Of a DNA stretch of 20,043 nucleotides, positions 1 through 7,618 are shown piece by piece. This DNA comes from CAXBID01 sp049791475 (GTDB lineage: Bacteria; Bacteroidota; Bacteroidia; Flavobacteriales; Flavobacteriaceae). The position numbers and the translations under genes are program-made. Positions within the stretch are counted from its first letter, which is position 1; every line of letters starts with the position of its first letter. Under the pieces are notes generated by a model. That model ran no database searches, was not told where the DNA came from, and saw only the letters and a list, made by a program, of their open reading frames with translations. Location of the stretch: NCBI GenBank assembly GCA_049791475.1, contig JBAQZZ010000093.1, forward strand, positions 1 through 20,043. Direction: 5' to 3'.

Positions 1-10
1 CGTTGTGTTG

Positions 11-31
11 TTCCCGAAGTAAATTCGGGAA
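11..31. repeat. Perfect 8-bp inverted repeat (hairpin) in non-coding DNA
   Basis: TTCCCGAA at 11-18 and TTCGGGAA at 24-31 form a perfect 8-bp stem around a 5-nt loop. No T-run follows, so it is not a clean intrinsic terminator. It may lie in the 3' region of a gene to the left of the window, or be a small intergenic repeat. No reading frame across it can be supported as coding; all three forward frames close within about 110 bp. Confidence 0.5.
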
Positions 32-32
32 A

Positions 33-62
33 GTAGTTTACCAAAGTAATTTGGTAATCCAA
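33..62. promoter_or_regulatory. Pair of degenerate TTTGGTAAACCAA operator-like sites
   Basis: TTTGGTAATCCAA at 50-62 matches 12 of 13 positions of the unit that occurs twice in tandem at 17801-17826 upstream of susC. On the opposite strand, 45 down to 33 reads TTTGGTAAAC followed by TAC, matching 11 of 13. The two sites face away from each other and together form the inverted repeat TACCAAA/TTTGGTA (39-45 and 50-56). I infer that they are binding sites for the same regulator, lying about 190 bp before the GH2-like gene. The alternative is a chance or structural inverted repeat. Confidence 0.4.
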
Positions 63-63
63 T

Positions 64-83
64 GGAAAGCTTTCCTTTTTTCT
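64..83 (+). terminator. Possible weak intrinsic terminator of an upstream gene
   Basis: The palindrome GGAAAGCTTTCC (64-75) is followed directly by a T-rich run (76-83, mostly T). This resembles an intrinsic terminator for a transcript entering from the left. The usable stem is only 4-5 bp, so the call is weak. From 84 to 248 the DNA is AT-rich leader without a recognisable gene or a perfect TAnnTTTG promoter element. Confidence 0.25.
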
Positions 84-248
84 TTATAGAAAATTGGGAT
101 GCTTTTTTGTTTTTAGGATGGTTTGTAATTGCCTACTAACCAATTTTCTTCAATGCAAATAGATAAAAAGACAATTAGTATATTTATAGAAATTTTCAAT
201 TAGGCGCAATAGATTTACAATATTTTATAACCAACTAAGAACTAACAC

Positions 249-1565
249 ATGAAGTATTTAATATATCAAAATCGTTATTTCATCTTTTTCTTTCTTTTTT
301 TCTTGTTATGTAGCTGTAATACTCAAAATAAAAAGAAATCCAGCACAGCTATCACGAAATCCGAAATTCGTCTCACCGATAGAGGTTATCGTATTTTTCT
401 TAATGGAGAGCCTTTTTATATCAAAGGTGCTGGCTCAACAGATATGGATAAGTTTGAAGCCCTAACTAAACATAAAGCTAATGCGTTGAGAACTTGGAGT
501 ACTGATAATGGTAGAGCCGTCCTAGACCAAGCCCATGAACTTGGATTGAAAGTAATGATGGGAATCTGGGTTGGTTTAGAACGTAGCGGATTTGATTATA
601 ATGATGAAGAAGCTGTACAGCAGCAATTTGATAAAATTCGCAATCGAGTTCTTGAATTGAAAGATCATCCTGCATTGATGATATGGGGAATTGGAAATGA
701 ACTGAACCACCATTCAAAAAACCCAAAAATTTGGGATGCTGTAAATGAGATATCTAAAATGGTTCATGAATTAGATCCACATCATTTAACTACTACTTCT
801 TTAGCAGGAATTAGTAAAAAGTATGTTAATCTGGTTGCCAATAGAGCACCTGATTTAGATTTCTTGAGTGTTCAGCTATATGCACCAATTGATATACTTC
901 CAGAGCTCGTTACAGAGTCTAATTATAAAGGCCCTTTATTAGTAACGGAATGGGGTGCGACAGGTTATTGGGAAGTGCCTAAAACTGAATGGGGAGCACC
1001 TTTAGAGAATAATAGCTCTGTTAAAGCAGATTTATATCGTAAACGATATGAAAATTCTATTGTATCCCAATCGCAGCAAGTAATAGGTTCTTTTGTATTT
1101 CTTTGGGGCCAAAAGCAAGAACGAACACCAACTTGGTTTGGAATGTTTATGCCAGATGGTAACGAGACTGAATCTGTTGATGTGATGCATTTTGTATGGG
1201 ACGGGGAATGGCCTAAAAACCGTACACCTAGGTTGATTGATTTTACCTTGGAGGGAAAGAGGGCGGTCGACAATATTAAGTTGAAAGCAGGGAATAATTA
1301 TTCTGCTCAAGTAAAAGCCTCTGATTATGATGGAGATGAATTGATATATCGTTGGGAAATAATGGAAGAAAGCCAATCAAACAAAATAGGGGGAGATGCA
1401 GAGTATATCCCTGATGTTATTAATGGTTTATTTCCAGATAAAACTAATAGTTCTACTTCGTTCTTGGCTCCATCTCAGCCAGGGGCTTATCGCTTATTCA
1501 TATATGTAGAAGATGGTAATAATCATTCAGCACATGCCAACATTCCTTTTTTGGTAGAGAATTAA
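249..1565 (+). CDS. GH2-like TIM-barrel glycosidase, lipoprotein
   Basis: A 438-residue protein predicted to act on glycans at the cell envelope. Residues 1-23 are a lipoprotein signal with a very hydrophobic core and lipobox LCSC (Cys23). Residues about 40-300 resemble the catalytic TIM barrel of GH2-type enzymes (Glyco_hydro_2_C fold). It contains the segment FLNGEPFYIKG, the strand motif WGIGNE with candidate acid/base Glu151, and TEWG with candidate nucleophile Glu234. Residues about 330-438 look like a beta-sandwich (Ig/cadherin-like: ASDYDGDEL, YVEDG). The N-terminal sugar-binding and Ig-like domains of full GH2 enzymes are absent, so this is a stand-alone barrel plus C-terminal module. 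The substrate cannot be read from sequence. A transglycosylase or a member of another clan GH-A family is possible. It is convergent with the LacI gene and has its own upstream region, so it is probably transcribed separately from the operon at 2755. Confidence 0.7.
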   Translation: MKYLIYQNRYFIFFFLFFLLCSCNTQNKKKSSTAITKSEIRLTDRGYRIFLNGEPFYIKGAGSTDMDKFEALTKHKANALRTWSTDNGRAVLDQAHELGLKVMMGIWVGLERSGFDYNDEEAVQQQFDKIRNRVLELKDHPALMIWGIGNELNHHSKNPKIWDAVNEISKMVHELDPHHLTTTSLAGISKKYVNLVANRAPDLDFLSVQLYAPIDILPELVTESNYKGPLLVTEWGATGYWEVPKTEWGAPLENNSSVKADLYRKRYENSIVSQSQQVIGSFVFLWGQKQERTPTWFGMFMPDGNETESVDVMHFVWDGEWPKNRTPRLIDFTLEGKRAVDNIKLKAGNNYSAQVKASDYDGDELIYRWEIMEESQSNKIGGDAEYIPDVINGLFPDKTNSSTSFLAPSQPGAYRLFIYVEDGNNHSAHANIPFLVEN

Positions 1566-1580
1566 GTAATTTTAATTTTA

Positions 1581-2627
1581 TTAGCGTTCATTATATTTTA
1601 CATTTTCTTTTGTAAGAATATCTATGGGAAGATAATTTTTTTGATTTGGAATTTTATTTTGTAGTAAATAATCGGCTAATAATCTTATAGCTTCGTAACC
1701 TTGGTCAAACGGTTTTTGAGATATTAAAAACGAAACCGAATCGTTTAACAAACAAGCAATGTTTTGTGGCGTATTATCAAAACCAATCAGTTTTAAATTT
1801 TTTATATACTTGTTCTCTAGACAATCAACAACAATATAAATCCTACTGGAAGGAACAAAAATTCCTTTAATTTCTGGGTTTTCCTTTAAATGTAAATTTA
1901 TTTTTACTTTTGTTTCAGACGAGTTATTTAAATTTTCAATTTTTAAGGTTTGGGTTTTTGAGTCAATATTATTTTTAATAAAATAATCATTAAAACCTTT
2001 AATTCTTTTTGAAACCGCATTATTTTTTGTGATATTATATCGAGCTTGTATAATTAAAAAAGTGGATGGCTTTGGTAAACTAAGGTGCATAAGTTTGCCG
2101 GCAATATAACCAGCCATATATGAGTCTTGTCCTACAAAAGCGGTATTGTTAAAACCTTTTATATCAATATTCAAAAACAAGTAGGGAATATTAAGAGTCT
2201 CTAGTTGACTAACAATTTTTTTTGTTTCTTTTGAGAAATTGGGCACCATTATTACTGCTGCAGGTTTTGTTTTTAATAAAGTTTTAAACGTATTTAAGTA
2301 AGAATCTGGGTTATATTGATTAAAAGTGAAACTATTTACTTGAATACCAAAAGTTTTTAAATCATCTGCACCTTTTAAAATTCCTAAATGAGGGGATTTC
2401 CAAAATAAATCTGATTCATTGTATTCTGGAATTAAGGCCGCTATACAGTATTTATTTTTCATTGCAAGCGCACTTGCAACTGGGTTTACGCTAAAGTTAT
2501 GATACTCAAGAATTACTTTAATTTTTGCTTCTGTTTTTTTTGAAACACCACCTCGGTTATGTAGAACTCTATCTACAGTGCCTTCAGATACGTTGGCCTC
2601 TTTAGCAATATCTTTTATTGTAATCAT
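1581..2627 (-). CDS. LacI-family transcriptional regulator
   Basis: A 348-residue cytoplasmic DNA-binding regulator. The N-terminal helix-turn-helix (about residues 3-26, TIKDIAKEANVSEGTVDRVL) is followed by a LacI-type hinge (about 45-57) and a periplasmic-binding-protein-like effector domain (about 60-340), of the type related to sugar-ABC binding proteins. The recognition helix carries TVDRVLHNRG instead of the common TVSRVLN, which marks a subgroup. It is transcribed divergently from the uxuB-uxuA-kduI-kduD operon. Two identical operators with a central CG lie between the two genes, so autoregulation and control of the uronate operon are likely. The inducer is probably KDG or another hexuronate intermediate; this is inferred from context only. 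Its stop lies 15 bp from the convergent GH2-like gene. Confidence 0.88.
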   Translation of the reverse strand: MITIKDIAKEANVSEGTVDRVLHNRGGVSKKTEAKIKVILEYHNFSVNPVASALAMKNKYCIAALIPEYNESDLFWKSPHLGILKGADDLKTFGIQVNSFTFNQYNPDSYLNTFKTLLKTKPAAVIMVPNFSKETKKIVSQLETLNIPYLFLNIDIKGFNNTAFVGQDSYMAGYIAGKLMHLSLPKPSTFLIIQARYNITKNNAVSKRIKGFNDYFIKNNIDSKTQTLKIENLNNSSETKVKINLHLKENPEIKGIFVPSSRIYIVVDCLENKYIKNLKLIGFDNTPQNIACLLNDSVSFLISQKPFDQGYEAIRLLADYLLQNKIPNQKNYLPIDILTKENVKYNER

Positions 2628-2679
2628 ATAGAGTTATGTAACTAATAATTTCAGGCAATTTAATAATAAATTTCGTATT

Positions 2680-2714
2680 TTTGTGTGCGTACACTATTTT
2701 TTTTATTATATTTG
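2680..2714 (+). promoter_or_regulatory. Promoter of the uronate catabolic operon
   Basis: TTTG at 2680-2683 (-33 element) and TATATTTG at 2707-2714 (perfect TAnnTTTG -7 element) are 23 nt apart, within the range for Bacteroidota housekeeping promoters. Transcription would start near 2721, giving a leader of about 35 nt to the ATG at 2755. The upstream operator overlaps the -33 element. The downstream one begins just after the -7 element and covers the start site, which is a geometry for repression. Confidence 0.6.
2683..2694. promoter_or_regulatory. LacI-type operator, copy 1
   Basis: GTGTGCGTACAC is an imperfect palindrome (halves GTGTGC and GTAC-AC, 5 of 6 positions symmetric) with the central CG typical of LacI-family operators. 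An identical copy lies 33 bp downstream. It overlaps the -33 element of the operon promoter and lies 56 bp from the start codon of the divergent LacI gene. Confidence 0.7.
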
Positions 2715-2715
2715 T

Positions 2716-2727
2716 GTGTGCGTACAC
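2716..2727. promoter_or_regulatory. LacI-type operator, copy 2
   Basis: This is an exact second copy of GTGTGCGTACAC. The identity extends one base 5' (TGTGTGCGTACAC). Spacing to copy 1 is 33 bp, about three helical turns, so two repressor dimers or one tetramer could bind the same face of the DNA. It covers the predicted transcription start of the operon. Confidence 0.7.
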
Positions 2728-2754
2728 GGAAATATAATTATAATAAACTGATAA

Positions 2755-3582
2755 ATGAGTAAAATAATTGTTGTAACAGGTGCTGGTGGTGTTTTATGCG
2801 GTGCTATTGCAAAGGCATTAGCAAAAGAAGGGCATAAAATAGCAGTGTTAGATTTAAGAATAGAAGCTGCGGAGAACATAGCAAATGAAATTAAGGCTTT
2901 AGGCGGTCAAGCTATTGGTGTTGCGGCTAATGTTTTAGAAAAAGATTCTTTAGTTAAAGCAAAGGCTGTCGTTAATAAAACCTATGGTAAATGTGAGATT
3001 TTAATAAATGGTGCGGGAGGAAACCATCCTTTAGGTACAACTAGTAATCCATTTTTGTTAGCAGAAGATTTAATAAATAAAACCGAAGGTTTTAAAACGT
3101 TTTTTGATTTAGATCCTTCAGGAATTCAGTTTGTTTTCAATTTGAATTTTATTGGAACGTTGTTGCCAACACAAGTTTTTGCAGAAGATATGGTAGGTAG
3201 AAAAGGTTGTAGTATTTTGAATATTTCTTCAATGAATGCCTTTACACCCTTAACAAAAATACCGGCATATAGTGGCGCTAAAGCTGCGGTATCAAACTTT
3301 ACACAATGGTTAGCGGTTCATTTTTCAAAAGTTGGTATACGGGTAAATGCATTAGCTCCTGGGTTTTTCTTAACCGATCAAAATAGAAGTTTGCTTACTA
3401 ATGGTGATGGAAGCTTAACACCACGTGGAAATCAAATTATAGATCAAACGCCAATGGGGAAATTTGGACAACCTGAAGATTTGGTTGGAACAACTTTATG
3501 GCTGTGTAGCGAAGGAGCTTCATTTGTTACAGGAGTTGTTATTCCAATTGATGGTGGTTTTAGTGCTTATAGTGGTGTGTAA
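2755..3582 (+). CDS. uxuB: SDR-type D-mannonate oxidoreductase (fructuronate reductase)
   Basis: A 275-residue classical short-chain dehydrogenase. Visible features are the nucleotide-binding motif TGAGGVLCG (8-16), NGAGG (85-89), the catalytic serine region ISSMN (Ser158/159) and YSGAK (Tyr172, Lys176). It also carries an insertion around 95-125 (GTTSNPFLLAEDLI) that is typical of the SDR-type mannonate oxidoreductases exemplified by Bacillus subtilis UxuB (YjmF, similar length). The expected reaction is NAD(P)H-dependent reduction of D-fructuronate to D-mannonate, feeding UxuA, whose gene starts 13 bp downstream. It is first in the operon behind the LacI-controlled promoter. It is distinct from the second SDR at 5635, which fits KduD better. 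The general SDR assignment is very sure; the specific substrate rests on the family insertion and the UxuA/UxaC neighbours. Confidence 0.78.
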   Translation: MSKIIVVTGAGGVLCGAIAKALAKEGHKIAVLDLRIEAAENIANEIKALGGQAIGVAANVLEKDSLVKAKAVVNKTYGKCEILINGAGGNHPLGTTSNPFLLAEDLINKTEGFKTFFDLDPSGIQFVFNLNFIGTLLPTQVFAEDMVGRKGCSILNISSMNAFTPLTKIPAYSGAKAAVSNFTQWLAVHFSKVGIRVNALAPGFFLTDQNRSLLTNGDGSLTPRGNQIIDQTPMGKFGQPEDLVGTTLWLCSEGASFVTGVVIPIDGGFSAYSGV

Positions 3583-3595
3583 ATAAAATTAAATT

Positions 3596-4771
3596 ATGGA
3601 ACAAACATGGCGATGGTACGGGCCAAATGACCCCGTATCTTTATCAGATATAAAGCAAGCGGGGGCAACAGGTATTGTTTCTGCTTTACATCATATTTCT
3701 AATGGCGAAGTATGGACTGTTGAAGAAATTAAGAAGCGAAAAAATAGTATAGAAAGTGCTGGATTAACTTGGAGTGTTGTTGAAAGCATTCCGGTTCATG
3801 AACATATAAAAACCCGTTCAGGTAATTTTCAAACCTATATTGAAAGTTATAAACAAAGTATAGAGAATTTGGCAAAATGCAACATCAGTATTGTTTGCTA
3901 TAATTTTATGCCAGTTTTAGATTGGACAAGAACCGATTTAGGATTTCAAGTAGAAGATGGTTCTAAAGCCTTACGTTTTGATGTCATTGCTTTTGCAGTC
4001 TTCGAGCTCTTTTTATTAAAACGCCCTGGTGCAGTAAATAGCTATTCGGAGGCACAACAAAAAGCAGCTAAAATTTACATTGATAATCTTTCTGAAGATA
4101 ATAAAACTCAACTTGTAAACAACATCATAGCTGGTTTACCAGGAGCTGAAGCAGGTTACACTTTAGAGCAATTTCAAACTATTTTAGATACTTACAAGAA
4201 TGTTGATGCTTCGGCACTAAGAAAAAACTTGGTGTCCTTCTTGAAGGAGATAATTCCTGTAGCGTCTAAAAATGAGGTGCTCATGTGTATTCATCCAGAT
4301 GATCCTCCTTATCCTATCTTAGGTTTGCCTCGAGTGGTTAGTACAGAGGCTGATTACGCATACTTATTTGATAATGTTCCAGATCGTTCTAATGGTATAA
4401 CTTTTTGTACGGGTTCCTTAGGTGTTAGAGCCGATAATAATTTGGTTCAAATATTTAAACGTTTTGCTGATAGAGTGCATTTTTTACATTTAAGGAGTAC
4501 AAAACGTGATGAAGATGGTAATTTTTATGAAGCCAATCATTTAGAAGGCGATGTAGATATGTACAGCGTTGTTAAAGTGGTTTTAGAAGAAGAAAAAAGA
4601 AGAAAAGCAAAAGGTTATGCAGATTTTGCTATTCCTGTAAGACCAGATCACGGGCACCAAATGCTTGACGATTTACATAAAAAAACAAACCCAGGGTATT
4701 CGGGAATTGGCAGATTAAGAGGTTTAGCAGAATTGCGAGGTTTAGAATATGGTATAAAACAAAGTATATAA
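3596..4771 (+). CDS. uxuA: Mannonate dehydratase
   Basis: A 391-residue cytoplasmic enzyme that dehydrates D-mannonate to 2-keto-3-deoxy-D-gluconate (EC 4.2.1.8). The length matches UxuA proteins (about 390-400). Recognisable signatures are the N-terminal MEQTWRWYGPNDPVSL, the metal-site segment CIHPDDPPYPILGLPR (231-246), FCTGSLG (270-276), HLEGDVDM (315-322) and RPDHGHQM (349-356). These contain the His, Cys and Asp residues expected of the Mn(II)-dependent family. It follows uxuB by 13 bp and precedes kduI by 20 bp. There is no sign of truncation. With UxaC and UxuB it completes the glucuronate-to-KDG branch. Confidence 0.95.
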   Translation: MEQTWRWYGPNDPVSLSDIKQAGATGIVSALHHISNGEVWTVEEIKKRKNSIESAGLTWSVVESIPVHEHIKTRSGNFQTYIESYKQSIENLAKCNISIVCYNFMPVLDWTRTDLGFQVEDGSKALRFDVIAFAVFELFLLKRPGAVNSYSEAQQKAAKIYIDNLSEDNKTQLVNNIIAGLPGAEAGYTLEQFQTILDTYKNVDASALRKNLVSFLKEIIPVASKNEVLMCIHPDDPPYPILGLPRVVSTEADYAYLFDNVPDRSNGITFCTGSLGVRADNNLVQIFKRFADRVHFLHLRSTKRDEDGNFYEANHLEGDVDMYSVVKVVLEEEKRRKAKGYADFAIPVRPDHGHQMLDDLHKKTNPGYSGIGRLRGLAELRGLEYGIKQSI

Positions 4772-4791
4772 ATAAAAAGCATTAATTAGAT

Positions 4792-5631
4792 ATGAAAACA
4801 AGTTACGAAACGCGATACGCGTCAAGCCCAAAAGCAGTAAAAGCATACGATACAACACAATTAAGAGAAGAATTTTTAATTGAAAACTTAATGCAAGAAG
4901 ATCAGTTAGTTTTGGTTTACACACATTATGATAGATATATGGCTGGATCAGCAGTGCCAATAGCTCCTATAAAATTAGAAACGATTGATCCTTTAAAATC
5001 AAGTTATTTTTTAGAAAGAAGAGAAATAGGAATCATTAACGTAGGAGGCGATGGCACTGTAGAAGTTGATGGGAAAGTATACCAATTAACTCTAAAAGAT
5101 GCTTTATATATAGGTAGTGGAAGTAAGGATGTGGTTTTTAAAAGTGAGGATAAAAATAATCCAGCAAAGTTTTATTTAAACTCAGCGCCAGCTCATAAAA
5201 CGTTTCCAACAAAAAAAGTAAGTAAAGCTGAAGCTAATAAAATAGAATTAGGGTCTTTAGAAACTGCAAATCATCGTACCGTTAATCAAATGATAATTGG
5301 TGGTATTGTAGATACGTGTCAGCTTCAAATGGGAATGACAGAACTTAAAACGGGTAGTGTTTGGAATACCATGCCAGCACACGTACACGACCGTAGAATG
5401 GAAATTTACTACTATTTAGATATTCCACAAGACCAAGCTGTATGTCACTTTATGGGGCAACCACAAGAAACGCGTCATATTTGGATGCAAAACGATCAGG
5501 CTGTAATTTCTCCGCCATGGTCAATTCATTCAGGTTCTGGTACGTCTAGTTATACTTTTATTTGGGGAATGGCAGGAGAGAATTTAGATTATGGCGATAT
5601 GGATGTTGCTAAAATAACAGAATTAAGATAA
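4792..5631 (+). CDS. kduI: 5-keto-4-deoxyuronate isomerase (KduI)
   Basis: A 279-residue cupin-type zinc isomerase that converts 5-keto-4-deoxyuronate (from unsaturated uronate) to 2,5-diketo-3-deoxygluconate (EC 5.3.1.17). The metal ligands are visible as His197 and His199 (PAHVHDRR), Glu204 (MEIYYY) and His246 (PPWSIHSG). These are offset by one from the Escherichia coli ligands His196, His198, Glu203 and His245. The length is essentially the family length (278). It is followed 3 bp later by kduD, the usual partner. Its presence means the cell handles unsaturated uronates made by a lyase or dehydratase. Confidence 0.96.
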   Translation: MKTSYETRYASSPKAVKAYDTTQLREEFLIENLMQEDQLVLVYTHYDRYMAGSAVPIAPIKLETIDPLKSSYFLERREIGIINVGGDGTVEVDGKVYQLTLKDALYIGSGSKDVVFKSEDKNNPAKFYLNSAPAHKTFPTKKVSKAEANKIELGSLETANHRTVNQMIIGGIVDTCQLQMGMTELKTGSVWNTMPAHVHDRRMEIYYYLDIPQDQAVCHFMGQPQETRHIWMQNDQAVISPPWSIHSGSGTSSYTFIWGMAGENLDYGDMDVAKITELR

Positions 5632-5634
5632 ATT

Positions 5635-6429
5635 ATGAGTGCATCATTATTTAATATCAAAGGAAAAAATGCTTTAGTAACAGGAAGCACGCACGGTTTA
5701 GGTATGGCAATGGCCAGAGGTTTAGGTCTTGCGGGAGCAACAGTTATAGTTAACGGAAACTCTTCTCAAGAAAAAATTGATAAAGCTGTAGCTGAATACA
5801 AAAAAGAAGGAATAAACGCAGTAGGTTACAAATTTAACGTGGCTAATGAAGCTGACGTTATGAAGGCAATAGCCAAAATTGAAGCAGAAGTTGGACAAAT
5901 AGATATTCTTATAAATAATGCAGGAATCATAAAACGGACACCGTTAATTGAGATGGAAGTTGCAGATTTTAGGGAAGTGATAGATATCGATTTGGTAAGT
6001 CCATTCATAGTATCAAAGCATGTGGTAAAAAGTATGATTTCCAGAAAAGAAGGTAAGGTGATTAATATTTGTTCTATGATGAGTGAGTTGGGGAGAAACA
6101 GCGTTGGAGCTTATGCAGCAGCAAAAGGCGGATTAAAAATGCTAACCCAAAACATGGCTACCGAATGGGCAAAATATAATATCCAAGTTAACGGTATCGG
6201 GCCAGGGTATTTTGCAACGTCTCAAACGGCACCAATTCGAGTTGAAGGACACCCGTTTAACGATTTTATAGTTAATAGAACACCAGCAGCTAAATGGGGT
6301 GATCCTAATGATTTGGCTGGTGCAGCGATATTTTTATCATCGAAAGCCAGTGATTTTGTTAATGGACATATTCTATATGTTGATGGCGGAATTTTAGCAA
6401 CTATAGGTAAACCATCTAACGAAAATTGA
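5635..6429 (+). CDS. kduD: 2-keto-3-deoxygluconate 5-dehydrogenase (KduD-like SDR)
   Basis: A 264-residue short-chain dehydrogenase, slightly longer than E. coli KduD (253). Motifs are TGSTHGLG (16-23), NNAG (94-97), catalytic Ser147 in ICSMMSE, Tyr160 and Lys164 in YAAAKGG, and PAAKWGDPNDLAGAAIFL near the C-terminus. The inferred reaction is NADH-dependent reduction of 2,5-diketo-3-deoxygluconate to KDG (EC 1.1.1.127), directly after KduI. It sits 3 bp after kduI and 1 bp before the DUF4861-like gene, so translation is probably coupled. Gluconate 5-dehydrogenase is the main alternative; the kduI partner makes KduD preferable. Confidence 0.88.
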   Translation: MSASLFNIKGKNALVTGSTHGLGMAMARGLGLAGATVIVNGNSSQEKIDKAVAEYKKEGINAVGYKFNVANEADVMKAIAKIEAEVGQIDILINNAGIIKRTPLIEMEVADFREVIDIDLVSPFIVSKHVVKSMISRKEGKVINICSMMSELGRNSVGAYAAAKGGLKMLTQNMATEWAKYNIQVNGIGPGYFATSQTAPIRVEGHPFNDFIVNRTPAAKWGDPNDLAGAAIFLSSKASDFVNGHILYVDGGILATIGKPSNEN

Positions 6430-6430
6430 T

Positions 6431-7609
6431 ATGAAAAATACAGCATTTTCCTTTGTTTTAGCAGTCTTTTTCCTGATACTAAGTTGTGCACAAAAACCTA
6501 ATTACACACTAACAATTGAAAATTCACTCGATATTCCCCGTGCTTTTGAAACTGTTGAAATACATAAATCAGACTTAAAATTAAAGGAAGGAGAAAGTTT
6601 TGTGAACTTTGCTGTTAGAGATATAAAAACAAAAACAGTTTTAGTATCACAGTTTGTTGATGAAGACTTAGATGGTGAAGTAGATGTATTATTGTTTCAA
6701 CCAGAAATAGGAGCAAAATCAACAAAGGAATTTGAGTTAGTTTTTTCAGAAGAAGTTACTAAGCCAGAAGTAATTGAATATTGTTACTCGAGATTTGTAC
6801 CAGAAAGAACAGACGATTACGCATGGGAAAATAATAAAGTAGGGTTTAGAACTTACGGGCCAAATGCGCAATACCGATTTGAAAACGATCTTAAAGAAGG
6901 AACCCTTTCAAGTGGAATTGATGCTTGGTTAAAAAGAGTAGACTACTCTATAATAAATTCTTGGTACAAAAAATATACAGAAAAAACAGGAACTTATCAT
7001 GAAGATACTGGTGAAGGACTTGATAATTTTCATGTAGGCTCAAGCAGAGGTGTTGGCGGAATAGCCGTAAAGCTAGATACCACATTTTATATTTCTAAGA
7101 ATTTTATAAATTGGAAAACGATAACTACAGGACCCATTAGAACTAGTTTTATTTTAGATTATGGCGATTGGGAGGCTAATGGAAAAGTTATTTCAGAAAA
7201 GAAACATATTACATTAGATTATGGTAGTAATTTATCTAAGTTCGAAATAGAAGTTTCAGGGGTAAATTCTATTTATTCTGGCCTAACACTCCATGAAAAT
7301 GATGGTGAAACTACTCAGAATAAAGAAGCCGGTTGGATTTCATATTGGCAACCTCACGACAATTCAGAATTAGGTACAGCTATTATAGTTCCAAACAATA
7401 ATATGCTAAGTTCTGAGCTATATATAACAACGTTAAAGGACAGAAGCAATTTATATGCAGAGGTTGAGGTTGAAAATGGAAAAGCTACATTTTACTCAGG
7501 TTTTGGATGGAAAGAGGCCGGAGAGTTTACAAAAAAAGAGACTTGGGAAAGGTATTTAAATGATTTTACCTTAAAAATAAACACACCACTAACAATTACT
7601 TTTAATTAA
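6431..7609 (+). CDS. DUF4861-like lipoprotein of unknown function
   Basis: A 392-residue envelope protein. The signal peptide ends in lipobox LILSC (Cys19). The rest is a beta-rich soluble domain resembling DUF4861 proteins, which I know as frequent members of polyuronide PULs; the assignment is by recognition and not by search. The stretch about 175-240 (SWYKKYTEKTGTYHEDTGEG, then DNFHVGSSRGVGG) is rich in His, Tyr, Asp and Glu and looks like an active or ligand site. The second half (about 265-390) has beta-sandwich-like repeats reminiscent of sugar-mutarotase or lyase C-terminal domains. The start is one base after the kduD stop, so it is tightly bound to the cytoplasmic uronate genes although it is exported. 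The function is unknown: a role in trimming uronate oligosaccharides is plausible, as is binding or mutarotation. Confidence 0.75.
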   Translation: MKNTAFSFVLAVFFLILSCAQKPNYTLTIENSLDIPRAFETVEIHKSDLKLKEGESFVNFAVRDIKTKTVLVSQFVDEDLDGEVDVLLFQPEIGAKSTKEFELVFSEEVTKPEVIEYCYSRFVPERTDDYAWENNKVGFRTYGPNAQYRFENDLKEGTLSSGIDAWLKRVDYSIINSWYKKYTEKTGTYHEDTGEGLDNFHVGSSRGVGGIAVKLDTTFYISKNFINWKTITTGPIRTSFILDYGDWEANGKVISEKKHITLDYGSNLSKFEIEVSGVNSIYSGLTLHENDGETTQNKEAGWISYWQPHDNSELGTAIIVPNNNMLSSELYITTLKDRSNLYAEVEVENGKATFYSGFGWKEAGEFTKKETWERYLNDFTLKINTPLTITFN

Positions 7610-7618
7610 GGTTTATTC

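Noticed and set aside
1..110. C-terminal end of an upstream CDS
   Set aside because: The forward frames close at different points and give short peptides with no recognisable motif, while the DNA is dense in inverted repeats. It cannot be supported without sequence to the left.
478..1376. Open frames on the minus strand inside the GH2-like gene
   Set aside because: They overlap a well-supported gene, lack recognisable domains and have no start context of their own.
2755..3582. The first SDR as a second KduD or a generic gluconate dehydrogenase
   Set aside because: Its insertion at about 95-125 and its pairing with uxuA fit the SDR-type mannonate oxidoreductase better. KduD is already accounted for at 5635.
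4792..6429. Alginate catabolism locus
   Set aside because: Alginate monomers are usually handled by a DEH reductase and alginate lyases (PL6, PL7, PL17). None is seen, and kduI with uxaC and uxuA indicates glucuronate-type chemistry.
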